Source of the DNA: Ophiosphaerella korrae
Taxonomy: Eukaryota > Ascomycota > Dothideomycetes > Pleosporales > Phaeosphaeriaceae
NCBI GenBank assembly: GCA_028456385.1
Contig: JALNQF010000021.1
Coordinates: 310,001-374,000 of the forward strand
Length of the DNA: 64,000 nucleotides
Reading direction: 5' to 3'
The notes beneath the pieces are model-generated. The model had not been told where the DNA came from. It saw only the letters and a list, made by a program, of their open reading frames with translations, and did not search any database. The position numbers and the translations under genes are program-made. Of this stretch, positions 22,156-34,753 are shown piece after piece (position 1 is the stretch's first letter; every line of letters starts with the position of its first letter).

Positions 22156-24189
22156 TTTTGGCCGTATCGCAACTTTTTGCAACCCAACTTCAACATTAAT
22201 TATCTCAGCCAATATAGGTGATCTCGATGCAGCGATTGCAGCTGTAGAATTGCTGAAGCCAGGAGAAAAGATTAATCTAGCTGAAATTGCTAGGACTTAC
22301 GGCGTTAGTCGATCAACGCTATTAAGAAGATACCCGGGCGAAACAGGCTCACGCAATGCTAAGACACTTAACGAGCGTTTACTCAGCTAACAACAAGAGG
22401 ATAAGCTTATACTATACTGTAGTAAGCTCTACGTGAGAGGGCTACTACCTTTACGAGAGATAATGCGAAATGTTGTGTTAGAACTAGCTTAAAAACTAGC
22501 TAGAAAGAACTAGGTTAATTGCTTTCTCGCACAGCACACTAATAAGCTTGTTACACGCTAGGCCTCTAGACTTAATACTACGCGTAAAAAAGCTAACTCT
22601 ATATATAAATATACACTCTACTTTAAACTTTTAAAGTATAAAACTAATAAATACTCTATAGAGCTATAATATACATATAATATAGATAAGAAAGGCTTTT
22701 TACTTAGATACTTTACTAAAATAAAATAAGTCTTCTTACGCTATCTTTATAACTATAAGAAGATAAGATACCTTCTATAGAGTAGTAATAAAGAGTAAGT
22801 AATAACGCTAGTATATATATACACTAATAAGACTACGTCTTCTAGTAATATTTAAGATACCTAGCTTTAAGATTTTAACCTATCTATATATAAAACTTTC
22901 TTTATAAGCTTACTAACTAGTTAGATAAATAATAGCTTAGGCTTATAGTAGCTTAAATAGGTATTTAACTATAAAACTTATAAGAAAGCTTATTATATAT
23001 ATTAGCTACTTATCTTAGATAGCTATAAATCTTATATAATAATAGAGTTTATTAAGTACTATAATACTAATAAGATACTCTTAGCTATATATCTACTTTA
23101 CTTAACTTATATACTCTAGCTACTTAACGTTATTATATTTAAGCCTCTATTATTAGCTTATAGCGTATAGCTTACTTAGTATATAGAAGTATACTAAGGA
23201 CTTATAAATATAATAAAGAGAGACTTTTATAAGTTATTTTATACTACTTAGAGTACTATATTTAAGTTAGTAATAATACTAAAAGCTTTTAGCGCTACTA
23301 GAATTACTCTATTTAACTCTAACGTTATACTTAAATAATTTAAAGTAGAAGGCTAGAGCTAGCTATTTTTAAGCTTATTAGCTTACTTATTAACGTTAGT
23401 ACTTAGTATAAGTAACTAGCGTAAGATATATAAAATCTTAAAGTTTTTTTTTAATAATATTTATAATAAAAATACTTAGTAACTTAGCTATATAATTTAT
23501 AAGATCTCTATATAAAACTTTTTACTTAAATATAAAAATAAAGGCCTATATAGTACTTTAGCTAATAAGAAAAAGTACTACTAGTAAAGTAAGCTTCTAG
23601 CGCTTAAAGCGCCTACTAAATATAATAGAAAAATAGTAATTTAGTTACTAAACAAGGTAAGAGATATATATAAGTACAAGGTTTAAAAGTAGGCTAATAT
23701 AGCTAAGCTATAACTCTAGAAAGTAGAAGATATTAAGGCTAAAAAGTAATAAAAAGCTTAGAAGGCTATATTAATAGAGGAGCGCTACTAAAGTTACCTT
23801 ATAGCTAAAGTTACCTATAACGCTATAAAGGCTAATAAAGCTTACAATCACGTAGAGACTTAACTTACGCGTAACACTAAAAGACAACTCTAAAACAATA
23901 TTAAGATAGCTAAAAAAGCTACCTAAAAAGCTTGTAAAGGCTCTTAAGTTACTAGAGATAAGCGTAATTAACTTAATACTACTAAAGAGGTAGTAGGCAG
24001 CAGTGCGCTAGCGCTGCTAAAGTTAACTTGTAGCTGTAATATTAACCTCCTACAACGCTATAAGCTATAAGTAAATTATACAATATATACTTATAGCTTC
24101 TAAGATTACTACTCTAAAAAATCTCGCGATAATAACTACTGTAGAGCCTGCAATAACCTCATCTCTTTTTTGGCCAAGATAGCAGAAAG

Positions 24190-24230
24190 CGTGCATTAGG
24201 TAGGGGCGTGCACTAGGCGGTAAGCCTCAC
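24190..24230 (-). repeat. Right terminal inverted repeat of pogo element
   Basis: Reverse complement starts GTGAGGCTTACCGCC. The TA target duplication follows directly at 24231-24232. Confidence 0.95.
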
Positions 24231-24232
24231 TA

Positions 24233-24434
24233 TGTCACCGACTAGGTATGTAGCTTGCGCTTTCGCAATAGGCGGTATGATTCCGAGCGAGTTGCGAAGC
24301 CCCAAGAGGCCCAAAAGTACTCCGTCGGCCGGTCGGAATTTTCGGACTACATTAGTGGTAGTTGAAACGACAAGAGAACCAAGGCGGTGGCAGGGGAGGC
24401 ATGATTCGGTACCCCACAGCACCATTAGCTCACA
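24233..24434. other. Short non-RIPed spacer between two DNA transposons
   Basis: About 200 bp of ordinary composition with no gene. It separates the pogo element from the Tc1-like element and is probably original host sequence or an unrelated repeat. Confidence 0.5.
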
Positions 24435-24609
24435 CAAGGGTGGTGCACGAATTCTTAAGCATAGCTCGTGCAGCGCATAGGCCATAAAAACTTATCGACG
24501 ATTCTTTGCTCCAATAGAATCCTATATACAATTCAGTACCCCAGGATAACTAGGCATGCATACCCAAATAGCCCCATACACGATACTAAGTTAATGCAAG
24601 TTGGATGTA

Positions 24610-24643
24610 CAAGGGGGATACAAAAAAGGGTAAGTAGTGCGGC
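24610..24643 (+). repeat. Inner inverted repeat, left copy, after TA
   Basis: Begins CAAGGGGGATAC and includes AAGGGTAAGTAGTGCG. Preceded by TA (24608-24609). Its partner is the reverse complement of about 35926-35963, which is followed by TA (35964-35965). Confidence 0.6.
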
Positions 24644-24688
24644 TTTATACGCTCGAGCCATAGAATTCTATCGAATCTTACGTACACT

Positions 24689-24693
24689 GTAAT
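24689..24693 (+). repeat. Target-site duplication GTAAT, left of LTR A
   Basis: The same five bases, GTAAT, directly follow LTR D at 34754-34758. Five-base duplications are usual for Ty3/Gypsy integrases. Confidence 0.75.
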
Positions 24694-25125
24694 TGTAACA
24701 GGTCGCCTGTCGTCGACTACAAGCGACCTTTGGGGGTGTTGGTAGACTGGGAGTTGATAACAAAAGCTCGTGTAGTAATCAAGCAATAACTATAAACAAT
24801 AGTTGATTTGTGTGTACAATGTCAAGTATTAGCGTTCTAGGTTAGAGATTAGATTACTAATACTTCCCTAATAGTGTACATCCTTACTAACTATATACTT
24901 CTACTAATCTATTTATACAACTTTATAGATTACCTTAATCTATTATACGTATTTATAAATTACTTTAATCTATTATATATATTTATAGATTACTCTACGT
25001 TTTACGTATTTAGGTTGTAGTTTATTTCCTAATCTAGGTTATTACCTTACTTATCTTATACTTTGTTAGTACTTAAGTTAGGATTAATTAGTTCTATCTT
25101 AATTTTTCTTATTACACCTATAATA
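24694..25125 (-). repeat. LTR A (3' LTR; least mutated at its outer end)
   Basis: Starts TGTAACAGGTCGCC and ends CCTATAATA, where the other copies have or imply CCTATAACA. The first 150 or so bases keep normal composition; the rest is AT-rich. Compared with LTR D over 24694-24841 it shows about 34 substitutions, all C-to-T or G-to-A in D. Confidence 0.9.
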
Positions 25126-25141
25126 CTATCTCTCTCTCTAG
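25126..25141 (-). other. Polypurine tract next to 3' LTR
   Basis: Plus strand CTATCTCTCTCTCTAG directly follows LTR A; on the minus strand this is a purine-rich run (AGAGAGAGAGATAG) just before the 3' LTR, the expected plus-strand primer site. It fixes the element's orientation. Confidence 0.75.
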
Positions 25142-28100
25142 GTAAGTTCTTATTCTCTTATCTTAGAGCTAAAGTTATTAATCTAGTCTCTTTATTAAAA
25201 TAAAGTTCTTTATCTTTTTCTTTTATACTTACTAAGTCTATACTTTATTATCTTTAATTAGTAGATTATATATTATATTATAGTATTATAATATTCTTTT
25301 ATTCTTATTATAAGTCTTTAAATCTTTTATTAAATTACTTTTCTTTAAAATATAGTAAGGCCTATAAGGCGTATATTTATACTAATACTTATTTATTTAT
25401 AACTTCTTAGGTATATCTCTAGTAGATTATAGGTTAATAATACTTATTTACGTATCTATACTTATTTATAATAAGAGAAGCTATTAACTATACTTAAGAT
25501 AAACTATCTAAATAGATTATAGAGGCTAAAAAAGAATATAATTAGATTCTAAGTATATAAGTAAAAAATTATACTTATTTAGTTTATTTTTATAAGATAA
25601 AAGCTTTAAATAATAAGAAGTCTATTGTATAAGCTATTCTCTTAGAGTCTAAGCTTAACTTTAAGGCTATAGTAGAGGCTACTCTAGCTCTTACTATATT
25701 AAGCGTATCTAATACTTTTTTACTTACTACTAGTAGTATAAGCCTTCTCTATTTACTACTAAGTAGTCTAGAAATTTTTAATTTTAAAACTCTTTTAGTT
25801 TCTTAAAGTAGTTAAAGTTATTTTCTAGTTCTTATATTTCTTCTTATAGTTATCTTTTTTTATCTATACTTATCTATTTTACTAAGTAGTAGTTTCTTCT
25901 ATTATAAAACTAGTATACTAGGATTTCTTTAACTTCTTATTCCTTTTATTCTTTATATATATCTACTTTGTATACTAGTAGCTTTACGCTTTATAGTACT
26001 TTCTCTAGTAGTACTACGTAGAATATTAGGTGTATCTTTATTTTACTTAGTAATTTTAGCTTAAATATAACTAGTATTACTTTCTTCTTAACTTTATATA
26101 GTCTTATTTTAACGTAATCTAATTTTAAACTAGGTTTTTTACTTTTTATATTCTTTCTAACTAACTATACTTTTTCTCTCTCTCTAAATTAGGGTCTCTC
26201 TTAGTACTTTTTATTATAGTATTTTACTATATAATTGTATAAGAATTCTATATCCTATCTTAGTTACTTATATATATTTCTAAGTCTATTAGTAAAGTTT
26301 TCTCTTCTTAGAGACTAAGATACTTTAAATCTTAGTATCTAATATATATTAGGGTTAAATCTATAGTTTGTAAAAAAAAAGTAATATTCTTATTACTATA
26401 TTCTTTACGCTGTTGTATACTAACTATACTATAGGTAATAGTTATACCTAATTATTCTAGTTATAGTTAAAGTAGTATCTTAAATATTATTCTACTATCT
26501 AGTTTATACATTCTAATTATCTATCTATCTATAAGTAGTATACTATTAATATTATATACTATATTTCTATTTATACTATTATTGTTCCCTATAGTTTTAA
26601 TATAAATCTTATATCTCTATCTATAATAATTTTGTCTAGAATACTATACTAGCTAATTATAGTCCCTAGAACCTAGTATATAGTAACCTCTATTCTACTT
26701 TTCTCTTTATATAGTTTAAAGTATAAGTACTTTATAAGTTTATCTATTATTATTAAGATTCTATTATATTTAATTCCTAATATTAAATCTTTTAACTTAA
26801 GTAACTTTGTAATAAAGTCTATTATAATAACTCCCTAAGGTTATTCTAGTATTTTAACTAGTTATAGTATTCTATATAGTATATATCTATTATACTTATT
26901 TCTATAATATTCTATATAGTCTTATAATACTTCTATTACTAATTATCTTACTTTTAAGATATAGTAATCTTATAATAGTCTATCTAGTATTTTATTAATA
27001 CTTTAGTATCTATATACTAGTAGTTTATAGAATTATTATATAAACTCTCTTTATATTTTTCTTAGAATATATTTTCTTCTATAGGCTATTATAATTCCTT
27101 TTTAAATCTTAAGTTTCTCTATCTCTTTAGAGGCTTTTTCTATTTCCTTCTAAATTTATATATCTAGCTCGCTATTCTTTCTTTTAAGTATTATAGCTAT
27201 TTTTAGTATATTTAAAACTAAATATCTTTCTTTATTCTTAACTAAAACTATACTAGTAGTATTTACTTCTTCTTATAAATCTAGTCTTCTACTTAAGGCG
27301 TCTATAAATTAGTTATCTTTACTCTTAGTATATATTATCTTAAAGTTAAATATTAATAGGTATTCCTACTATCTTATATAGCGTTATAATAAGTTCTTAT
27401 TTATTATAAATCTTATAAAATTCTTATAGTCTATATAGACTTTTATTTAGTATTTTACTCTTTATAAGTATACTCTCTATTACTTAAATACTTTATAGAT
27501 TACTAGTATCTCTTTATTATAGATTAAGTAGTTAAGCTCTACTAGCTTTATTTTTTTTAGAAAAGTATTTAACTAAGTATTTTTATTTTGTATCTAAGAC
27601 TTCTTGTATTAGTACTATTCTATAGACTAAGTTAGATACGTCTATTTTTACTATTACTAGTAGGTCTAGGTTATATATTCTAATAATTAGATTTTCTATA
27701 AATCTCTATTTAATCTAGTTAAATACTTTGTTATATTCCTTAGTCTATTTAAATAGCGTATCCTTCTTTATAAAGTTTATTAATAGTTCTATTAGTTTAG
27801 ACTAATTTATTATTAATTTTCTATAAAAGTTTACTAGTCTATAAAATTACTATACCTTTTATAGGTTCTTTAGTATAAGCTATTCTTAGATTACTTTAAT
27901 TTTATTTAAGTTAATCCTAATTTTTCCTAGTTCTATAATAAACTTTAGGAAGTCTATTTCTTTAGTATAGAATTTGTATTTTTTTTATCTTAAGAAATAG
28001 TTTACTTTCTACTAGTTTTTCTAGTACTTTATATATATATTATATATATTCTTCTTCTAATTCTAAGAATATAAGGATATTATCTAGATATACAAATATA

Positions 28101-31100
28101 AATACGTCTAAGTATTCTTTTAAGACTATATTAATTCTTTCTTAGAACGCTACTAGTACGTTTATTAGTCTAAATAGTATAACTAAGTATTTAAATAGTT
28201 TATATTACGTTCTAAATACTATTTTCTATTTATTACCTTTTTTAATTCTAATCTAATAGTATACATTTTAGATATCTAGTTTTATAAAGATTTAAGCTTT
28301 CTATTATTTATCTTGTATTTTATTAATCTATAGTAGGGGGTATTAGTTTTTATTTATAATTACGTTTCTTTTTCTAAAATCTATATAGAGTTATTTATTA
28401 TTTATCTCTTTTTTATCTATAAATATAAGTTTATATACTATTAAGGATTTAGATTCTTATATCTATCTTTTTTTAAGTATATTTTATATAAATACTTGTT
28501 TAATCTTAGATTTTTCTTCTATTTTCTTATAGACTAGGTTCTATTCTATATCTTTCTCTTCTTCTAGTTCTATTACTAGATCCTATTGTTAGTATTCTAG
28601 AAAGTAGTTGTTAGGTTTAGTAAGTTATTATTCCTATTTCTTATATTCTTTTAGGAATTCTCCTTTATATATATTTATATTAGCTTTTAATATTTCTCTC
28701 TTAGGATAGCTAATTTTCTCTATTCTCTAATTAATTCTTAGGTTAGTTATTTATAACTATAGTATACCTAATATTATATCTTATTCTTTATTAATTATTA
28801 TTATATCTATAACTATATTCTTAATTTCTAGTCCTTCTAGTTTTATTATAGAGAGTACTATTTTAAACTTAATAAGTTCTTAAAATAGTTTTCCTTTAAT
28901 TATAGTTAGTTATTAAGGGTATTTTTTTGTTATATACTTTATTTCTTAATTTTTAATAAATCTTTTTAATATAAAGTTTCTTATAGCTCTATTATTAATT
29001 ATAATTTATACTTTCTATTCTTAGTATATACTTATTTTTATAATATATAGGCTTATAATACCTTCTAGCCTTTTTTACTTAGGTTTTTCTTTAAATTATC
29101 TATTTTTCTAGGGCTATTACTATATTTTACGTTTATAGTTTTTGTGTTTTAGATATTTATTATATATATACTTATACTATAGTTTTTCTTAAATATATTC
29201 CTTTAATAGTTTTAGGCCTAGTTTAATAGCTATATATTTGTTATTAAGTATTCTAATTATTTCTTAACCTTAGATATCTTTCTTTATAATTGTATTTATA
29301 TAGTTATATCCCTTTTTTTTTATTAGCTAGGTATAATTATATACCTTTAGTTCTCTATATATAATATAATTCGTGTTTAGGTATAATATCTATAATATCT
29401 CTATATATACTAGATATTCTAGTTTTATCCTTTTATTATCTCCTTTCTAGTACTTATCTTTTCTAGGTCCTACTATTACTAGAATATAGTATACTATTAG
29501 TATACGTAGTATATAGGCTTTATTAATCTATTACGTCTTTTTTATAAAGAATTACTATTCTCTCTATATAAGTATTCTCTCTACTATAACTATATATTAC
29601 TCTATCTATTATTAGAATATTATAAATTTAATTACTTTAGGATTATATTCTTTTTAGTCTTTATACGCTTCCTCTATATTTATAACTAGTAAGTATTTCT
29701 AAATAAATTTCTATTCCTTATTTTATTCTACTATATCTAATATCATATAGCTATTATAACTATATATATTTAACTAGGTATATTTTATATCTCTTATATT
29801 AATTTATCTTTTACTTTCTTATAGTTTTTCTAAAGTAGCTATAGTAGTCTCTTTATCTAGTACTAGTCCTTTAGCCTAGATTAATAGTATCTAGGGTTCT
29901 TCTCCTTCTAAGTCCTCTATTAGTAGGTCTATTATATAAGCTATTTTTTCTAGCTATACTTTTATTCTACTTTCTTTTATTACTACTACTTTATACTTCT
30001 ATAGAAACTATCCTACTCTCTATTTACTAAAAAGATATATATAGTAGTTATCTTTATAGTAAAAGGTTTAATAGAGTATTATATATTATATTTCTTTACT
30101 CCTAGCTACTTTCTTTTAAGGTTTAGCTTATACTTTTAGTACTTCCTTTCTATTCTTAGTTATTTTTAACTAAGTTTCTTTATCTTTCTTAAGATCTTTA
30201 CTTTTATAGTCTTTTATAAAGTATCTTAGCTTCTTATATTTATAATATACTATATCTTTTTTTATTTTAATTAGTAGTTCTTTATATAGTAGCTTAGTTT
30301 ACTATAGTTAAAGTATATAAAGTCTTTATTCTTCTTTTTCTTTCTATCTTTATTAGTATTAAGGATTATAGAGTTTCTCTTATTATAGTTCTAGGTAGAT
30401 CCTCTATACTTATTCTTTTTCTATTCTTAGAAGTTATTATTAATTTATATTATTACTTTAGAGCTTCTAGTATTTTTTGTTTTTCTATATAGATTATTCT
30501 ATATCGTATTTTTAAGTTTAGTCTTTATTTAAATTATAATATTAAAGATAGTTTATTCTATTCTATATTTTATAATAGTTATTTAAACTATAATATATAT
30601 TTAGGAATACTCTTATTCTATATAAGCCTCTCTAGCCTTTCTTTAGCTTATTAGGTAATATCTATATCTCTAAATACTACTCTTATTTATCTAGTAAAGT
30701 ATTTATAACTTCTAAAGATAGCTCTTATTTTATCTTTCTAGTTTACTTAAGTATATATTATATAGTCTATCTAGTAAAGTTTAAACTATCTTATTATATC
30801 TTCTTTAAAGTATATTCTAATATATATTACTTTCTTATCTTCTTTATTAAAGTATAGTACTTATATATTAATCTAAAGTTATACTAATACTATAAAAGGT
30901 TTTAAATTTTCTCTTATTCTATTAAATATCTTAAGTATAAGTATCTTTAGTAGTTTCTTTATTATACTTATATCTAAGCGTTATATAATTAGCTCTATCT
31001 AATTCTATCTTTTAATAACTACTTTAATTTAAGCTTTATTCTACTTTACGTATTCCTAGAGTTCTTTATTTTAAGTTTCTAAGGCGTTAATTACTATCTT

Positions 31101-31284
31101 TATATCTTCTTTTTCTAAGATTAATTTATTTAGATAGTTCTTAATTTACTTCTATACTATATTATCTAACTTATAACTACTTATAAGTGCCTTAGCTATT
31201 TTTTTAGTTAAACTTTCTACTATTATATTAGCTAGACTATACGCTACTTATACTTTACTTCTTGCAATAACTAAATTAGTAAGG
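25126..31284 (-). pseudogene. Internal domain of full-length Gypsy element (gag-pol fossil)
   Basis: About 6.2 kb with no surviving frame. On the minus strand, 30206-30247 keeps the spacing of a gag CCHC knuckle (C-x2-C-x4-H-x4-C) with each Cys now Tyr and the His now Tyr, as C-to-T or G-to-A changes would give. At 28067-28093 the codons read VYLDNILIF, the reverse transcriptase VYLDDILIF box with one G-to-A change. At about 26897-27016 the integrase zinc-binding region is readable: LDRLL, DYY, KVR, LVIEVL and the paired codons at 26907-26918 that stood for C-x2-C. The order gag, RT, integrase runs from LTR B to LTR A. Nothing can be expressed from this copy. Confidence 0.85.
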
Positions 31285-31683
31285 TATAATAAGGTTACCT
31301 ATTATTAACTACAAGTAGCTACTAAAAGTATTAGTAGATTAGGAAGTAATAATAAAAGCTTATATAGTAATTAGTAATAACTATAAATAATAGTTAATTT
31401 GTGTATAATATTAAGTATTAGTATTCTAGGTTAGAGATTAGATTACTAATACTATCCTAGTAATACGTATAGTTATATCTATATACTTCTACTAATCTAT
31501 TTATATAACTTTATAGATTTCTCTAATTTATTATACGTATTTATAGATTACTCTACGTCTTATATATTTAAATTATAGTACGCTTCCTAATTAAGATTAT
31601 TACCTTACTTATCTTATATTTCGTTAGTATCTAAGTTAGGACTAATTAGTTCTATCTCGATTTCTATTATTACACCTATAACA
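31285..31683 (-). repeat. LTR B (5' LTR of inner Gypsy element)
   Basis: Starts TATAATAAGGTTACC, a transition-altered form of the LTR A start, and ends CACCTATAACA, the only copy that keeps the terminal CA. The left junction matches that of LTR D (primer-site side). Its right flank, AGTTC, lacks a matching left duplication. Confidence 0.88.
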
Positions 31684-34351
31684 AGTTCTTTATAGCTCTA
31701 CTATTAATTATTACTTATACTTTCTACTTTTAATATATACTTATCTTAGTAATATATAAGCTTCTTATACTTTTTAGCTATTCTTACTTAAGTAATCTTA
31801 TAAATTATCTATCTTTCTAAAGCTATTACTTTACTTTTTATTTATAGTTATTATATTTTAGATATTTATTATATATATATTTATACTATAGTCTTTTTTA
31901 AATATATTACTTAGATAGTTTTAGACTTAGTCTAATTACTATATACTTTTTATTAAGTATTTTAGTTATCTTTTAGCTTTAGATATCTTTTTTTAAAATT
32001 ACTTTTATATAATTATATCTTTTTCTTATTACTAGCTATATATAGTTATATACTTTTAGTTCTTTATATATATAGTAGTTTATATTTAAATATAATACTT
32101 ATAATATCTTAAAGTATACTAGATACTCTAGATCTATTCTCTTATTATCTCTTACCTAGTACCTATCTATACTAGGTCTTATTATTACTAAGATATAATA
32201 TACTACTAGTATACGTAGTATATAAGCTTTATTAATATATTATATCTTTTTAGTAAAGAACTACTATTCTTTTTATATAGGTATTCTTCTTACTATAACT
32301 ATATACTATTCTATCTAATTTTAAAATATTATAAACTTCTTTACTTTAAGATTATATTCTTTTTAGTTTTTATATACTTTCTCTATACTTATAACTAGTA
32401 AATATTTCTAAATAAATTTCTCTTCTTTATTTTATTTTACTATATCTATTATTATATAGCTATTATAGCTATATATATTTAACTAAGTATACTTTATATC
32501 TTTTATATTAACTTATCTCTTATCTTTTTATAGTTTTTTAGAAGTAACTATAGTAGTTTCTTTATCTAGTACTAGTCCTTTAGCTTAGATTAATAGTATT
32601 TAAGGCTCTTCTTTTTCTAAATCTTCTATTAGTAAGTCTATTATTATATCTTTAAGCTATACTTAAGTTCTTTCTTTTATTACTACTACTCTATTCTTCT
32701 ATAAGAACTATTTTACTCTCTATTTACTAGAAAAGTATATATAGTAGTTATTATTATAATAAAAGGTCTAGTAAAGTATTATATATTACTATTTTTTACT
32801 TTTTACTACTTTTTCTTAAAGTTTAGCTTATACTTTTTATACTTCTTTTTTATTTTTAGTTATTTTTAACTATATTTCTTTCTTTAAGTCTTTACTTTTA
32901 TAGTCTTTTATAAAGTATCTTAGTTTTCTATATTTATAGTATACTATATCTTTTTTTTAACTAATAATCTTTTATATAGTAGCTTTTCTTATTATAGTTA
33001 AAGTATATAAAGTCTTTATTTTTTTAATTTTTTTTAATTTTAATTTTTATTAGTATTAAAGATTATAAAGTTTTTTCTATTATAGTTATTAGGTTTTTCT
33101 TAATACTTATTTATCTTCTATTCTTAAAGGTTATTATATACTTATATTACTTATTCCTTTAGAGTTTCTAGTATTCTTAGCTTTTCTATCTAAATTAACT
33201 TATATTAGATCTCTTTACTTAGTTTTTATTTAAACTTTAATATTAAGAATAGTTTATTCTATTTTAAGATAATTATTTAAATTATAATATATATTCTAGA
33301 ATACTCTTATATTATTTAAGCTTTATAAGCTTTTTTTTTACTTATTAAGTAATATCTATATTTTTAAATACTACTCTTATATATTTTATAAAGTATTTAT
33401 AACTTCTAAAGATAGCTTTTATTTTGTTTTTTTATATTCTTAGAGTATATATTATATAATTTATCTAGTAATATTTAAACTATCTTATTATATTTTCTTT
33501 AAAGTATTATAGTAGTAATAAAAGAAATTAAAATAGAACTACTTAGTTTTAACTTAAGTACTAATAAAGTATAAGCTAAGTAGAGTAATAACTTAGATTA
33601 GAAGATAAATTATAACCTAGATACTTAATATAAAGTAATCTATAATATTATATAAATAGATTAGTAAAATATATAGTTATTAATAATATATATTATTAGG
33701 ATAATATTAGTAATTTAATCTTTAACTAAGAGTAATAATACTTAATATTACAAGAATCTTCTATTATTTATAGCTTATTACTAACTACTATATAAACTTT
33801 TATTATTAACTCTTAATCTACTAATACTCTTAGTAGTTACTTATAGTTAATAATAGGCGACCCTATTATATAAAGTATATTCTAATATATATTACCTTTT
33901 TTTTTTTTAATATTAAAGTATAGTACTTATATATTAATCTAGAGTTATACTAATACTATAAAAGGTTTTAATTTTTCTTTTATTCTATTAAATTTCTTAA
34001 GTATAAGTATCTTAAGTAGTTTCTTTGTTATACTTATCTTAAGTCTCTAGGTAATTTATTCTATTATATTCTATCCTTTTATAATTACTTTAATCTAGGC
34101 TTTATTTTAGTTAATATAATCTTATAGTTCTTTATTCTACGTCTCTAGAGTATTAATTATTAGATATATATTCTCTTTTTTAGTAATTAGGTTATTTAGG
34201 TATATCTTAACTACTACTTAGTTAGTTCTATCTAACTTATAACTACTTAGAAGTACTTTACTTCTTTTCTTAGTTAAACTTTCTACTATTATATTAGCTT
34301 AGACTATATACTACTTACGCTTTACTTTTTCTAATAACTAGATTAGTAAAG
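31684..34351 (-). pseudogene. Truncated internal domain of outer Gypsy element
   Basis: A diverged duplicate of 28975-31284 in the same direction, holding the gag to protease part only; reverse transcriptase and integrase regions are missing. A second gag CCHC-knuckle fossil lies near 32894-32945. The copy is interrupted at 33505-33870 by solo LTR C. Its left end abuts LTR B directly. Confidence 0.85.
33500..33875 (+). mobile_element. Solo LTR C, inverted, with TAAAG target duplication
   Basis: The LTR is 33505-33870 and runs opposite to A, B and D. It starts TATTATAGTAGTAATAA (reverse complement of an LTR end) and ends GGCGACCCTATTATA (reverse complement of an LTR start). TAAAG precedes it at 33500-33504 and follows at 33871-33875. 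Removing the LTR and one TAAAG restores continuity with the duplicate at 30788-30850. A solo LTR forms by recombination between the two LTRs of an element. Confidence 0.9.
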
Positions 34352-34753
34352 TATAATAGGTTACCTATTATTAACTACAAGTAACCTTTAAAAGTATTAG
34401 TAGACTAAGAGTTAATAATAAAAGCTTATATAGTAATTAAGTAATAACTATAAATAATAGTTAATTTATATATATAATATTAAGTATTAGCGTTCTAGGT
34501 TAGAGATTAGATTACTAATACTTTCTTAATAGTATATATCTTTACTAACTATATACTTTTACTAATCTATTTATATAACTTTATAGATTACTTTAATCTA
34601 TTATATATATTTATAGATTACTTTACGTCTTATATATTTAGGTTATAGTTTATTTCTTAATTTAAGTTATTACTCTGCTTATCCTATACTTTATTAATAC
34701 TTAAGTTAAGACTAATTAGTTCTATCTCGATTTCTCTTATTATACTTATAATA
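34352..34753 (-). repeat. LTR D (5' LTR of outer Gypsy element)
   Basis: Starts TATAATAGGTTACC and ends CTTATAATA. Followed by GTAAT (34754-34758), matching the bases left of LTR A. Heavily transition-mutated relative to A. Confidence 0.9.

Larger units (their letters stand above)
22113..24232 (+). mobile_element. Pogo/Fot1-type DNA transposon, RIP-inactivated
   Basis: The element body is 22115-24230, bounded by 41-base inverted repeats that differ at only three positions (all C/T) and flanked on both sides by TA (22113-22114, 24231-24232), the pogo/Tc1 target duplication. From about 22219 the plus strand encodes a psq-type helix-turn-helix (GDLDAAIAAVELL, then LAEIARTYGVSRSTLLRRY) and the start of a CENP-B-like second DNA-binding domain (KLYVRGLLPLREIMRN), as in Fot1-like transposases. 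In-frame stops appear from codon TAA at about 22388 onward. After about 22560 the sequence becomes extremely AT- and TpA-rich with no open frame, so the DDE domain is unreadable. The two ends keep near-normal composition while the middle is saturated with transitions. Confidence 0.9.
24694..34753 (-). mobile_element. Nested Ty3/Gypsy retrotransposon composite, RIP-inactivated
   Basis: Order on the plus strand: LTR A, full internal domain, LTR B, partial internal domain containing an inverted solo LTR C, LTR D. The coding direction is minus, shown by a polypurine tract beside LTR A and by gag, RT and integrase fossils in that order. A and D share the GTAAT target duplication; LTR B has no matching duplication. 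The arrangement fits one element inserted inside another of the same family in the same direction, followed by recombination between their two 3' LTRs. No frame is intact anywhere; stops are dense and TpA is extremely common. Integrase downstream of reverse transcriptase identifies Ty3/Gypsy rather than Ty1/Copia. Confidence 0.88.
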
